The notes under the pieces: model-generated
Database searches by the model: none
What the model was told of the DNA's origin: nothing
Seen by the model: only the letters and a program-made list of their open reading frames with translations
Source of the DNA: an uncultured Amylibacter sp.
GTDB taxonomy: Bacteria > Pseudomonadota > Alphaproteobacteria > Rhodobacterales > Rhodobacteraceae
Length of the DNA: 64,000 nucleotides
NCBI GenBank assembly: GCA_943846615.1
Contig: OX044354.1
Span: 124,001 to 188,000, forward strand
Direction of reading: 5' to 3'
In this document: in pieces, positions 8,148 through 16,191 of the stretch
How positions within the stretch are numbered: the stretch's first letter is position 1
Layout: each line of letters begins with the position of its first letter
Translations under genes and position numbers: made by a program

Positions 8148-9020
8148 TTAATCGAAATTTTTCAATCGCTTAAGAAGCGAAGACGTGTCCCAACGTCCGC
8201 CACCCATTTTTTGAACATCCTTGTAAAACTGATCCACCAATGCCGTCACCGGCAGGCTGGCGCCATTGTCATTTGCCGTGTCCAAACAGATGCCCAAATC
8301 CTTGCGCATCCAATCGACGGCAAAGCCATGTTCGTATTCATCATCGATCATGGTTTCAAACCGATTTGCCATCTGCCAACTTCCAGCGGCGCCTTGGCTG
8401 ATGACTTCGACGACATCACGTCCGTCAAGGCCAGCTTTGTCGGCGAAATGTAAGGCTTCGGATAGTCCTTGGACCAATCCCGCGATTGCGATTTGGTTGC
8501 ACATTTTTGTGATTTGTCCTGCGCCAGTGTCGCCAATGCGTTTGCAAATCTTGGCGTAGCTGTCGATCACGGGTAGGGCGCGTTCAAACGCCGCCAATCC
8601 GCCGCCACACATCACAGACAAAACGCCGTTTTCCGCACCCGCTTGGCCGCCTGATACAGGAGCGTCAAGAAAATAAGCACCATTTTTCGATGAAATGGCC
8701 GCCAATTCAGACGTAACGGCGGCAGAAACGGTTGTGTGGTCAATAAAAACAGCGTCATCGCCAAGCGTGGAAAACGCTCCATCATCGCCTAAACAAACTC
8801 CACGTAGATCATCGTCGTTTCCAACGCATGTCATAATAAATTCAGCGCCTTGCGCCGCTTGTGCAGGAGTAGGGGCTGTTTGACCATTAAACTCTTGCGC
8901 CCATTTTTCAGCCTTCGCAGGTGCGCGGTTATACACAGTCACATCATAACCAGCCCGTGCCAGATGGCCCGCCATTGGATATCCCATTACACCTAATCCG
9001 ATAAACGCGACTTTTGTCAT
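8148..9020 (-). CDS. NAD(P)-dependent 3-hydroxyisobutyrate dehydrogenase family protein
   Basis: The 290 residues match the beta-hydroxyacid dehydrogenase family in length and order. An N-terminal Rossmann domain has FIGLGVMGYPMAG at residues 6-18. The substrate-binding signature DAPVSGGQAGAENG lies near residue 120, and the catalytic-lysine region GAGQITKMCNQ near residue 170. Family members oxidise 3-hydroxyisobutyrate (valine degradation) or reduce tartronate semialdehyde. The motifs do not separate these, so no specific name is given. It is a single gene, convergent with the upstream sulfotransferase-like gene with no gap between the stops. Confidence 0.88.
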   Translation of the reverse strand: MTKVAFIGLGVMGYPMAGHLARAGYDVTVYNRAPAKAEKWAQEFNGQTAPTPAQAAQGAEFIMTCVGNDDDLRGVCLGDDGAFSTLGDDAVFIDHTTVSAAVTSELAAISSKNGAYFLDAPVSGGQAGAENGVLSVMCGGGLAAFERALPVIDSYAKICKRIGDTGAGQITKMCNQIAIAGLVQGLSEALHFADKAGLDGRDVVEVISQGAAGSWQMANRFETMIDDEYEHGFAVDWMRKDLGICLDTANDNGASLPVTALVDQFYKDVQKMGGGRWDTSSLLKRLKNFD

Positions 9021-9477
9021 TTTTGAACCTGTTTCTTGACCAAATTTCCAGCTGATTGTGCGTCATTTTAAATGTTTGGACAATAGGAATTGGGTGTGCA
9101 GAGCGACGTATTTTTCGAGATTGCCGATTTATTCACGCAGCATGTGAGTGGGGCGGCATAAAAAAGGTAACATTTCAAACATAGAGGTTTTTTGATGTTT
9201 TTGAACAGTTTAGGATTTAGGGCGATGGTACCAACAAGATAGATAATAATCTTATAATATATATTATGTTAAAAATATCAGCGCGTGAAAAACAGGACGA
9301 GTATTTCAACAACCAATATAGCAATGGATTGAAACGTATAAAAAAGGGATCAAACCGTCCCACGAATTGAGTTACTGTCGCTATCTTTGTTTAAAATACA
9401 ATATTCAATTTTTAAAACACTTAAAAATTCTCTCGATAGCCTGTTTCTTGGTCGTAAATTTATTGCTTATCTTTAAG

Positions 9478-9507
9478 TTGACATAAAACTTCGTTACATT
9501 ATAACAT
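9478..9507 (+). promoter_or_regulatory. Sigma-70 promoter of the zinc-type operon
   Basis: A perfect -35 box TTGACA (9478-9483) is followed by a -10 region, TATAAC at 9500-9505 (16-base spacer) or TAACAT at 9502-9507 (18-base spacer). It points toward the DUF2796 gene about 75 bases downstream. The -10 boxes lie inside a palindrome resembling a Zur operator, the arrangement expected for repression when zinc is plentiful. Confidence 0.65.
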
Positions 9508-9510
9508 AAC
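9493..9510. promoter_or_regulatory. Candidate Zur operator
   Basis: The 18 bases GTTACATTATAACATAAC are an imperfect palindrome, symmetric at 14 of 18 positions (GTTA, TTATAA core, TAAC). They resemble alphaproteobacterial Zur boxes and cover the -10 of the operon promoter. The downstream operon is of a type known to be Zur-controlled in Vibrio and Pseudomonas, which supports the call. No zur gene is in the window. Confidence 0.55.
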
Positions 9511-9581
9511 AGACACTACTAAGCTGGAGATTTGAACCGCGCAGTGGCTATACTTACACATTTTGTTTCAGGAAAACCAAC

Positions 9582-10184
9582 ATGAAGCCCCTTCCTATAA
9601 TCGCAATTACCACATTGATTGCAGGCCCTATGATCGCAGAAGAAACGCGCCATGCAGACAGTCATGAACACGGCGTTGGCGAATTGAATATAGCGTTCGA
9701 AGGTAACGCTGTTGCATTGAAATTACATGCACCGGGCTCCGATATTGTAGGATTTGAGTACGCTGCCAAAAGCGATGAGGATCACGCTGCGATTGATGCC
9801 GCGATCGCAAAGCTGTCTAACTTTGATAATCTTGTTGCTGTGCCTGCCAACGCGGGATGTAACATTTTCGATGCACATGCTGCGCTTGAAAGCGAAGATG
9901 AACATGATGACCACAAAGAAGATCATGACGATCACGGGGACCATGATGACGACAAGCACGACGATCATGCGGATCAGGAGGACGAAGCTGAACACACTGA
10001 GTTCCATGTGGAATACAGCTTGGAATGCACAAACCCGAATGCGTTGGCTGAAATGACCTTCACCTATTTTACAACATTCCCAAATGCGTTAGAGCTTGAA
10101 GTACAAGCCATCACCGCCAAAGGTTCTGGTGCATTTGAAGTAGAGCGTGATACGCCAACTCTTGATCTGCGAAAGCTGTTTTAG
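9582..10184 (+). CDS. DUF2796 (ZrgA-type) histidine-rich periplasmic zinc-binding protein
   Basis: This 200-residue protein has a Sec signal peptide (KPLPIIAITTLIAGPMIA), then HADSHEHGVGELNIAFEG, the typical start of the DUF2796 domain. A low-complexity His/Asp/Glu segment (about residues 106-145) is made of HDDH-like units and should bind Zn2+ or similar metals. In Vibrio (ZrgA) and Pseudomonas, proteins of this family are induced by zinc starvation and act with an ABC system. Here it is the first gene of a five-gene operon behind a Zur-like promoter. A metal-scavenging role in the periplasm is well supported by family and context, but the transport mechanism is not. Confidence 0.85.
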   Translation: MKPLPIIAITTLIAGPMIAEETRHADSHEHGVGELNIAFEGNAVALKLHAPGSDIVGFEYAAKSDEDHAAIDAAIAKLSNFDNLVAVPANAGCNIFDAHAALESEDEHDDHKEDHDDHGDHDDDKHDDHADQEDEAEHTEFHVEYSLECTNPNALAEMTFTYFTTFPNALELEVQAITAKGSGAFEVERDTPTLDLRKLF

Positions 10185-10195
10185 GTTCCCAACGT

Positions 10196-10897
10196 ATGTC
10201 CGACGATCACAGTATATTGCGTTTGAAGGATGTTCATTACCAATGGTCTGGGCCAAATGCGTTTGGCCTGACCATCCTCGATTTCCACATTAAACGCGGT
10301 GAAACAGCTTTGTTGCTGGGTGCCAGTGGGTCTGGAAAATCGACGTTCCTATCATTGATCTGCGGAACGATTACGCCGCATTCAGGGAAAATCCTGGTTG
10401 ATGATGTGGACCTTACAACGCTGTCGAACGGCAAACGTGATCGGTTTCGCGGTGATCAAATTGGTTTGATATTTCAACAGTTCAATCTGCTACCTTATGC
10501 CAGTGTTTTAGATAATATCTTACTGCCCCTTCGATTTTCGCCCAGCCGTAAGGCAAAAGTGGATAGTCCTAATTCGACCGCAGCGCGTCTTTGTGTCGCC
10601 TTGGGGTTGCCGCAAGGTATCCTTGAAAAGCAGGCGGGTACATTAAGTGTTGGGCAACAACAACGCGTCGCCGCGGCGCGGGCGTTGATTGGCGCCCCGC
10701 CCCTGATTATCGCGGACGAACCGACATCGGCCTTGGATGCGGCGACACAGACGGTGTTTTTAGAATTACTGTTCAATCAAACCAGTGCCAATGGGTCAAC
10801 CTTGTTGATGGTCAGCCATGATGCGCGGCTTGCCGATCAATTTGATCGCGTTGTACAAATCGCGGATATCGTTGAAACAACAAAGGAAACGGTATGA
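10196..10897 (+). CDS. ABC transporter ATP-binding protein (LolD/MacB class)
   Basis: This is a complete 233-residue ATPase. It has Walker A GASGSGKST at residues 42-50, a Q-loop IFQQFNLLP, the signature LSVGQQQR and Walker B IIADEPTSALD. The sequence class is that of ATPases pairing with FtsX-type permeases (LolD, MacB, FtsE) rather than ZnuC-type importers. It lies 11 bases after the DUF2796 gene, and its stop overlaps the permease start by four bases. It should power the permease encoded next. Such complexes usually act as mechanotransmitters or in release of lipids and proteins, so a direct zinc-import role is not assured. Confidence 0.92.
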   Translation: MSDDHSILRLKDVHYQWSGPNAFGLTILDFHIKRGETALLLGASGSGKSTFLSLICGTITPHSGKILVDDVDLTTLSNGKRDRFRGDQIGLIFQQFNLLPYASVLDNILLPLRFSPSRKAKVDSPNSTAARLCVALGLPQGILEKQAGTLSVGQQQRVAAARALIGAPPLIIADEPTSALDAATQTVFLELLFNQTSANGSTLLMVSHDARLADQFDRVVQIADIVETTKETV

Positions 10898-12144
10898 TTT
10901 TGCGTCTAGCATATCGCTCGCTGTTGGCGCGCGCATTGACTGTGAGCATGACAACCCTTGCCATCGCGTTGTCGGTTGCGTTGTTTCTTGGCGTGGAAAA
11001 GGTTCGTACAGGCGCCAAGGCCAGTTTCGCAGATACAATTTCGGGCACCGATTTAATCATTGGTGCCCGATCTGGTTCGGTTCAATTGCTGTTGTATTCC
11101 ATATTTCGGATCGGGAATGCCACCAACAACATGACATGGGACAGTTACCAAGACATCGCAAGCCGCAAAGACGTAGATTGGATTGTTCCGATTTCACTGG
11201 GCGACAGCCACCGTCAATTCCGCGTTATGGGTACGACAAATGCCTTCTTCGATCGTTATAAATACCGTTCTGGGAAATCAATAACGTTGGATGATGGTGC
11301 GTTTATGGATGATCTTTTTGATGCCGTAATCGGCGCAGATGTTGCCAAAACGCTGGGGCATGAAGTCGGCGATCCCATCATCGTTGCCCACGGCTTGGCA
11401 TCGTTTTCGGAACACAAGGATCAACCCTTTCGGGTCTCTGGTATTTTGGCAAAAACAGGCACCCCCGTTGATCGCACCGTTATCGTCAGCCTGAAGGCCA
11501 TCGAGGCCATTCATGTTGATTGGAAAAGCGGCATTAAAATACCCGGGGAATCCACGGCAGCAGACGTTATTCGCCAAATGGACCTTCAGCCCAAGGCAAT
11601 CACCGCCGCCCTTGTTGGCACCAAAGGGCGATTACAGGTGTTTGGCCTGCAACGCGCCATTAATGAATACGCCAGCGAACCGCTGTTGGCCATTTTACCA
11701 GGCGTTGCATTGCAAGAGCTGTGGCAGATCGTTGGCATTGCCGAAACCGCATTGATCGCCGTGTCTGCAATGGTGATCGTCACCGCATTAATTGGAATGA
11801 TGGCGACGGTTTTTTCCAGTTTGAACGAACGACGTCGTGAAATGGCGATCTTTCGCGCTATGGGTGCTCGTCCACGGGTGATTTTTGGGCTGTTGATATT
11901 GGAGTCGACATTAATGTCTGCGGTTGGTGCTGTGTTGGGATTGGGTTTGTTATATGTCGGGTTATTCATTGCCCAGCCGATTGTGGACAGCGCGTTTGGC
12001 CTTTGGCTCCCAATTGAGGCACCTACCCTGCGTGAGCTGTGGATTTTAGCAGGTGTTGTCATAGCTAGCGTAATTGTGAGCATAGTACCTGCCCTGAGAG
12101 CCTATCGTATGTCGCTTGCGGATGGTATGATGGTCAAAATTTAG
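10894..12144 (+). CDS. ABC transporter permease, FtsX/LolC/MacB family
   Basis: This is a 416-residue inner-membrane protein of the MacB/LolCE type. One membrane segment lies near the N-terminus (about residues 15-35, ALTVSMTTLAIALSVALFLG). A large periplasmic domain follows (about 40-275), then three C-terminal helices near 285-305, 335-360 and 380-400. The C-terminal FtsX region includes RRREMAIFRAMGARPRVIFG. It partners the ATPase upstream, and gene overlap (ATGA) suggests matched synthesis. In related Pseudomonas and Vibrio clusters, the same gene order is induced by zinc limitation. Confidence 0.9.
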   Translation: MILRLAYRSLLARALTVSMTTLAIALSVALFLGVEKVRTGAKASFADTISGTDLIIGARSGSVQLLLYSIFRIGNATNNMTWDSYQDIASRKDVDWIVPISLGDSHRQFRVMGTTNAFFDRYKYRSGKSITLDDGAFMDDLFDAVIGADVAKTLGHEVGDPIIVAHGLASFSEHKDQPFRVSGILAKTGTPVDRTVIVSLKAIEAIHVDWKSGIKIPGESTAADVIRQMDLQPKAITAALVGTKGRLQVFGLQRAINEYASEPLLAILPGVALQELWQIVGIAETALIAVSAMVIVTALIGMMATVFSSLNERRREMAIFRAMGARPRVIFGLLILESTLMSAVGAVLGLGLLYVGLFIAQPIVDSAFGLWLPIEAPTLRELWILAGVVIASVIVSIVPALRAYRMSLADGMMVKI

Positions 12145-12158
12145 GGTAAAGAGCGTCT

Positions 12159-12662
12159 ATGAATATTTCGCGTCGTCATATGATTTTAGGGTCGGGAGCA
12201 TTGGCGGCCCTGCCCTGTCCTGTGTTTGCTAAATCACCGCGTGAAATCACATGGGATGATTTAATTCCAGATGGAGTTCCGTATGGTGAAATCATTGGTG
12301 AAGGTGACAGAGATGAAATTAACGATACCTGGAGCCCTATTTTTGATGAAAATTCATCAAAGCTGAACAATGATCTAAAGGACACGGTTGTTAAAATTCC
12401 AGGTTACATCGTACCGCTTGATTTGACGCTGTCGGGGTTAACTAGCTTTGTTTTAGTGCCCTATGTGGGTGCATGTATTCATACGCCACCACCTCCGCCT
12501 AATCAGTTGATATATGTCACAACAGACATCCCATGGACCCAAGATAACATGTGGGATGCCGTATGGATAACAGGGTTATTGGGGCATGAAACAACGACAA
12601 CGGATGTTGCCGAAACGGGATATACTCTCAGCGCGCAAAAAATCGAGATTTATGAATGGTGA
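12159..12662 (+). CDS. DUF3299 periplasmic protein, first copy
   Basis: This 167-residue protein begins with a twin-arginine-like or Sec leader (ISRRHMILGSGALAALPCPVFA). It carries the DUF3299 core, with VVKIPGYIVPLDL and the strongly conserved VPYVGACIHTPPPPPNQL (about residues 105-122), which holds the family's Cys and His. The family is common beside zinc-responsive ABC systems, but its biochemical role is not established. Cys-x-His could bind metal. It is followed by a second DUF3299 gene overlapping by seven bases, and the pair is discussed as a finding. Confidence 0.82.
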   Translation: MNISRRHMILGSGALAALPCPVFAKSPREITWDDLIPDGVPYGEIIGEGDRDEINDTWSPIFDENSSKLNNDLKDTVVKIPGYIVPLDLTLSGLTSFVLVPYVGACIHTPPPPPNQLIYVTTDIPWTQDNMWDAVWITGLLGHETTTTDVAETGYTLSAQKIEIYEW

Positions 12663-13165
12663 TTTCGCCCCTGAACCGTCGCGCATTTATCACCGCCTTT
12701 GGGGCGTGTGCAGCCTACCCTCATGTTGCCTTGTCAGATGATTACATCAATCTAGATTGGCAGGATTTGCTGCCTCTTGGCGAAACCAGCCTGCCACGTG
12801 AATTGGCCGAACTCACGGATCACAGCAATACCAACCCATCCAGCCAACAACCGATTTCAAGTGGTGTACGCACCGAATGGAACGGCCAAGTTGTGCGCAT
12901 TCCCGGCTTTATGGTTCCGCTAGAATATTCAGGCACAGGCGTGAGTGCATTTATTTTGGTACCCTTCGTTGGCGCATGTGTTCACGTTCCACCACCACCA
13001 TCTAATCAATTGGTATTTGTTACCACTCAAAAACCATATGAAAGTAAGGGGTTATACGAACCAATTAATGTTATTGGCATGTTTGGAACAGCGCCGGTAA
13101 GTACCCAATTAGCGGATATTTCGTATGCATTGTCTGCTGACGAAATTGTGCCCTACGCCGGATAA
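12656..13165 (+). CDS. DUF3299 periplasmic protein, second copy
   Basis: At 169 residues this is a diverged tandem paralogue of the preceding gene. The leader reads NRRAFITAFGACAAYPHVALS, again with paired arginines. The core matches the first copy almost residue by residue: VVRIPGFMVPLEY and VPFVGACVHVPPPPSNQLVF. It overlaps the first copy by seven bases, so the two are translationally coupled. It is the last gene of the zinc-type operon and converges on sufS after 42 bases, with no clear terminator between. The two copies may form a heterodimer or serve different partners; this is inference. Confidence 0.82.
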   Translation: MVISPLNRRAFITAFGACAAYPHVALSDDYINLDWQDLLPLGETSLPRELAELTDHSNTNPSSQQPISSGVRTEWNGQVVRIPGFMVPLEYSGTGVSAFILVPFVGACVHVPPPPSNQLVFVTTQKPYESKGLYEPINVIGMFGTAPVSTQLADISYALSADEIVPYAG

Positions 13166-13207
13166 AACGGCAGCTTACTTACAAAAATGCTTAAGTTACT
13201 AAGCTAA

Positions 13208-14434
13208 CTAAGCAAGAAGCTCGTGGCAGAATTCAAGTGCATCCGCCAGTTTATCGATTTCGTCCAATTGATTATACATCGCGAACGATGCGCGTGCAGA
13301 CGCTGTTATGCCAAGATGCTGCATCAACGGTTGGGCGCAGTGATGTCCAGCACGAACGGCAATTCCACGCTGATCAAGGATAGTTGATATATCATGTGGA
13401 TGACCTGCACCTTGGATCGTGAACGAGAATATAGCGCCCTTGGTATTTGTTTGGCCTTGGATGTCTAGCCAGTTGTATTTTGACAGCTTTTTAACGGCGT
13501 AATCACGCAGACTTGCCTCGTGCTGTGCGATGTTTTCCATACCTATGTCTTGCATATAGTCAATGGCAGCGCCCAGACCAATCATTTGAACGATCCCAGG
13601 TGTTCCGGCCTCTAGTTTATGCGGCATGGAATTGTATGTAACTATATCACGCTCTACCGTCTTAATCATGTCACCGCCGCCCATGAAGGGCTGCATTTCG
13701 TCGCCGCGTTCCTTGCGCACATAAATCGCACCAGATGACGATGGTCCGTACAGTTTGTGACCCGTGATAGCAAAGAAGTCGCAGCCAATTTCCTGAACGT
13801 TTACAGGCATATGAACACTGGATTGAGAACCATCGACCAATGTGGCAATGCCGCGTTGGCGAGCCGCATCACAGATGGTTTTCACATCTACAACCGTGCC
13901 TAAAACATTCGACATCTGGGTAATTGCAACCAATTTGGTTTTGTCTGTCATTGTATCAATTACGGCCTGTGCATCCAACGCACCATCCGCATCCGTTTCA
14001 ACCCATTTCAAAACCACACCTTGGCGTTCACGCAAGAAGTGCCAAGGTACGATATTGGCGTGGTGTTCCATCACTGACAGGATGATTTCATCGCCCGCCT
14101 TTAGGTTTGGAATGCCCCAGCCATAGGACACCATATTGATGCCCTCTGTGGTGCCAGAATTGAAGATGATTTCCTCTGGATGTTCGGCACCTAGGAACGA
14201 TTGAATTTTACCGCGCACAGCTTCGTAGTTATCAGTCGCGATGTTCGAAAGCGTATGTAAGCCCCTGTGAACATTAGAATATTCTTCAGCATATGCTTTT
14301 GTTACGGCATCAATTACAACCTGCGGCTTTTGCGCAGATGCACCGTTATCCAGATAAACCAACGGCTTGTCGTTTACTGTGCGTGACAGAATTGGAAAAT
14401 CTTTGCGGATTTTGTTCACATCATACATTGCCAA
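13208..14434 (-). CDS. sufS: Cysteine desulfurase SufS (group II)
   Basis: This 408-residue PLP enzyme removes sulfur from cysteine as a persulfide for the Suf Fe-S assembly machinery. The PLP lysine lies in TGHKLYGPS (K227) and the active-site cysteine in RAGHHCAQP (C366), the short-loop arrangement of SufS-type enzymes. It is the last gene of the minus-strand suf operon, and its start overlaps the end of the Yip1-like gene by 14 bases. A second, NifS-class desulfurase is encoded at the front of the same operon. No sufA or sufT follows here. Confidence 0.95.
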   Translation of the reverse strand: MAMYDVNKIRKDFPILSRTVNDKPLVYLDNGASAQKPQVVIDAVTKAYAEEYSNVHRGLHTLSNIATDNYEAVRGKIQSFLGAEHPEEIIFNSGTTEGINMVSYGWGIPNLKAGDEIILSVMEHHANIVPWHFLRERQGVVLKWVETDADGALDAQAVIDTMTDKTKLVAITQMSNVLGTVVDVKTICDAARQRGIATLVDGSQSSVHMPVNVQEIGCDFFAITGHKLYGPSSSGAIYVRKERGDEMQPFMGGGDMIKTVERDIVTYNSMPHKLEAGTPGIVQMIGLGAAIDYMQDIGMENIAQHEASLRDYAVKKLSKYNWLDIQGQTNTKGAIFSFTIQGAGHPHDISTILDQRGIAVRAGHHCAQPLMQHLGITASARASFAMYNQLDEIDKLADALEFCHELLA

Positions 14435-14924
14435 ATTCCAATTCTTTTAGGTTTGAAAACCACTGCCAAATAAATACGGTGGTGGTGATAATCGCGGTTA
14501 TGAGGCGCAGGTCAGGCATATATGTCGTCAATAACGCCGAAAGCAGCATCACAGGCGCGGTTACGACAGCGGCCCAAAACAGCGCACGTCGTGCCTCTAT
14601 GTGTTCGCCCTGCCCGCCGAAACGCGCCAAAACCACATGCGACATCGCAGCGATGCCATACATTAACAACGGCATCATAAAGACCGACGCAATCAGCTGT
14701 GCCGCCGCCAAACCAGACAATGTATCGTCAGTTAGATGCGCACGTTTGGCGATATCAGGCAGCAACGATAGGAAGCTAAGCCCCCCAAAAAGCAGCGCGA
14801 AAAACAATGTCTGTTCTTCGCGCACACCATTGTCGATATGCCGGCGCATTTCCACCTTTGGGGCCTTATACGCGGCAACGATATCAGACAGCAAAGACAT
14901 CTGTTTTAACGACGCTCCATCCAT
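14421..14924 (-). CDS. Yip1-like small integral membrane protein within the suf operon
   Basis: The 167 residues contain four predicted membrane helices: LFFALLFGGLSFLSLLP (about 41-57), a long one near 75-100, ALFWAAVVTAPVMLLSALL near 110-130, and LITAIITTTVFIWQWF near 140-157. The pattern resembles Yip1-domain membrane proteins. It overlaps sufD by 19 bases and sufS by 14 bases, so it is clearly translated as part of the suf transcript. What a membrane protein does in cytosolic Fe-S assembly is unknown. Its family assignment is moderate and its function is not inferred. Confidence 0.75.
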   Translation of the reverse strand: MDGASLKQMSLLSDIVAAYKAPKVEMRRHIDNGVREEQTLFFALLFGGLSFLSLLPDIAKRAHLTDDTLSGLAAAQLIASVFMMPLLMYGIAAMSHVVLARFGGQGEHIEARRALFWAAVVTAPVMLLSALLTTYMPDLRLITAIITTTVFIWQWFSNLKELEFGNV

Positions 14925-16189
14925 GCCGCTAAACGGTTTAGAATATCTTCGGCCAATTCTTCGTTATCGATTTCCTCGATTGCTTCCGCAAGGAACGCCA
15001 AAACCAACATGTCCTGTGCCTGTTTGCGTGGAACACCGCGCGAAATCAGGTAGAACAGTGCATCGTCATCGATGGCGCCAACGGTTGAACCGTGAGAACA
15101 GGCCACATCATCGGCATAGATTTCCAATTCAGGTTTTGCCAAGAAATTGGAATTATCGTCCAACAACAAACCCTGTGAAATTTGATAGCCATCGGTTTTC
15201 TGTGCGTCTTCTTTGACCAAGATTTTACCCTGGAAAACGCCGGTTGCACCGTTGCGCAAAACCTTTTTGAAAACCTGACGGCTCTCGCAGTTTACACTGT
15301 CATGCGTTACGAAAACGGTGTCATCGTGGTGAAAACCTGTACCATCACCCGCACATGCACCCGCCACAGTTGCCTGTGCGTCATCGCCAGTAAATTCAAG
15401 CACTGCATCATTTCGCGTCAACACACCGTTCACTGTCATCGTAAAGGAGCGCAGAACACTCTCACGGCCCAAACGGCCAAACATATGCGTTACTGTCTTA
15501 CGTTCATGGTCGCGACCTTGGGTGCGAACATGGTGGAATTGTGCGGTATCTGCAACGTCCACTTCTAATACGGAATTGAACCGTGCGGCACCTGCCCCAC
15601 TTTCGAGCAATGTGAATTCAGCACCTTCGTCAATCTTGATCACGTGGTGAACAACAGCGTCGGAATTCTCGTTGCTGTGGACATAGCGGATTGCCAATGG
15701 CTTTTCACATTTAGCTGTAACGTGGATCACCAAACCCTGATCCGCCACCGCAGTATTCAATGCCGCCAATGGACGTTGAACTGGGTTTTGACCATTTGCT
15801 TCTAGTTGACCATAAAGGTCTTTGGCCCAGTGAATATCTGCGCCGGTTACATCCGCCAATGTTTCAATGTTGGCGCCAGACAATGTCAAATCATCCGATT
15901 GATCCGCGTCAAAAATGCCGTCAACAAACACAACGCGAACACGATCGATGCCATCAAACATCGGCGCTTCGTCATTTGAAAACAATGCAGCAGGTGCCGT
16001 TGGCACAGCCGTCAACGCGGATGGATCGGTATAACGCCAGTATTCATCACGCTTGTGCGGCGCACCCTGTGCATTGAACACTGACAGCGCATTCGCACGA
16101 GTGTCATTTGCCCATTTTGCGCCCGTTGGCACGGTGAAATGCGCGGCCAGATTGGCGGCACCTTCCAGTTTAGGTTGAGAGACAGCCAT
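14906..16189 (-). CDS. sufD: Fe-S cluster assembly protein SufD
   Basis: This is a 427-residue SufD, the partner of SufB in the SufBC2D scaffold that builds Fe-S clusters. The C-terminal right-handed beta-helix core includes KILVKEDAQKTDGYQ and DDVACSHGSTVGAIDDDALF, the latter with the conserved His involved in cluster assembly. It ends with the helical segment common to SufB and SufD. It starts two bases after sufC stops and overlaps the Yip1-like gene at its 3' end. Overall similarity to SufB in the C-terminal half is as expected for the family. Confidence 0.94.
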   Translation of the reverse strand: MAVSQPKLEGAANLAAHFTVPTGAKWANDTRANALSVFNAQGAPHKRDEYWRYTDPSALTAVPTAPAALFSNDEAPMFDGIDRVRVVFVDGIFDADQSDDLTLSGANIETLADVTGADIHWAKDLYGQLEANGQNPVQRPLAALNTAVADQGLVIHVTAKCEKPLAIRYVHSNENSDAVVHHVIKIDEGAEFTLLESGAGAARFNSVLEVDVADTAQFHHVRTQGRDHERKTVTHMFGRLGRESVLRSFTMTVNGVLTRNDAVLEFTGDDAQATVAGACAGDGTGFHHDDTVFVTHDSVNCESRQVFKKVLRNGATGVFQGKILVKEDAQKTDGYQISQGLLLDDNSNFLAKPELEIYADDVACSHGSTVGAIDDDALFYLISRGVPRKQAQDMLVLAFLAEAIEEIDNEELAEDILNRLAAWMERR

Positions 16190-16191
16190 GA

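Larger units (their letters stand above)
9021..9581. other. AT-rich intergenic region of about 560 bp
   Basis: This is the longest gene-free stretch in the window and is clearly richer in A and T than its flanks. The last 110 bases hold a good sigma-70 promoter and a Zur-like palindrome for the zinc-type operon. A 34-codon open frame (ATG 9266 to TGA 9370) has no ribosome binding site and no recognisable product. Positions 9252-9266 are almost pure A/T. I see no tRNA, terminator or repeat. The promoter of the upstream minus-strand dehydrogenase probably lies just left of this region. Confidence 0.6.

Noticed and set aside
14293..15216. A 307-codon plus-strand frame opposite sufD, the Yip1-like gene and sufS
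   Set aside because: It lies wholly antisense to well-supported genes, spans their junctions, and its product has no recognisable domain.
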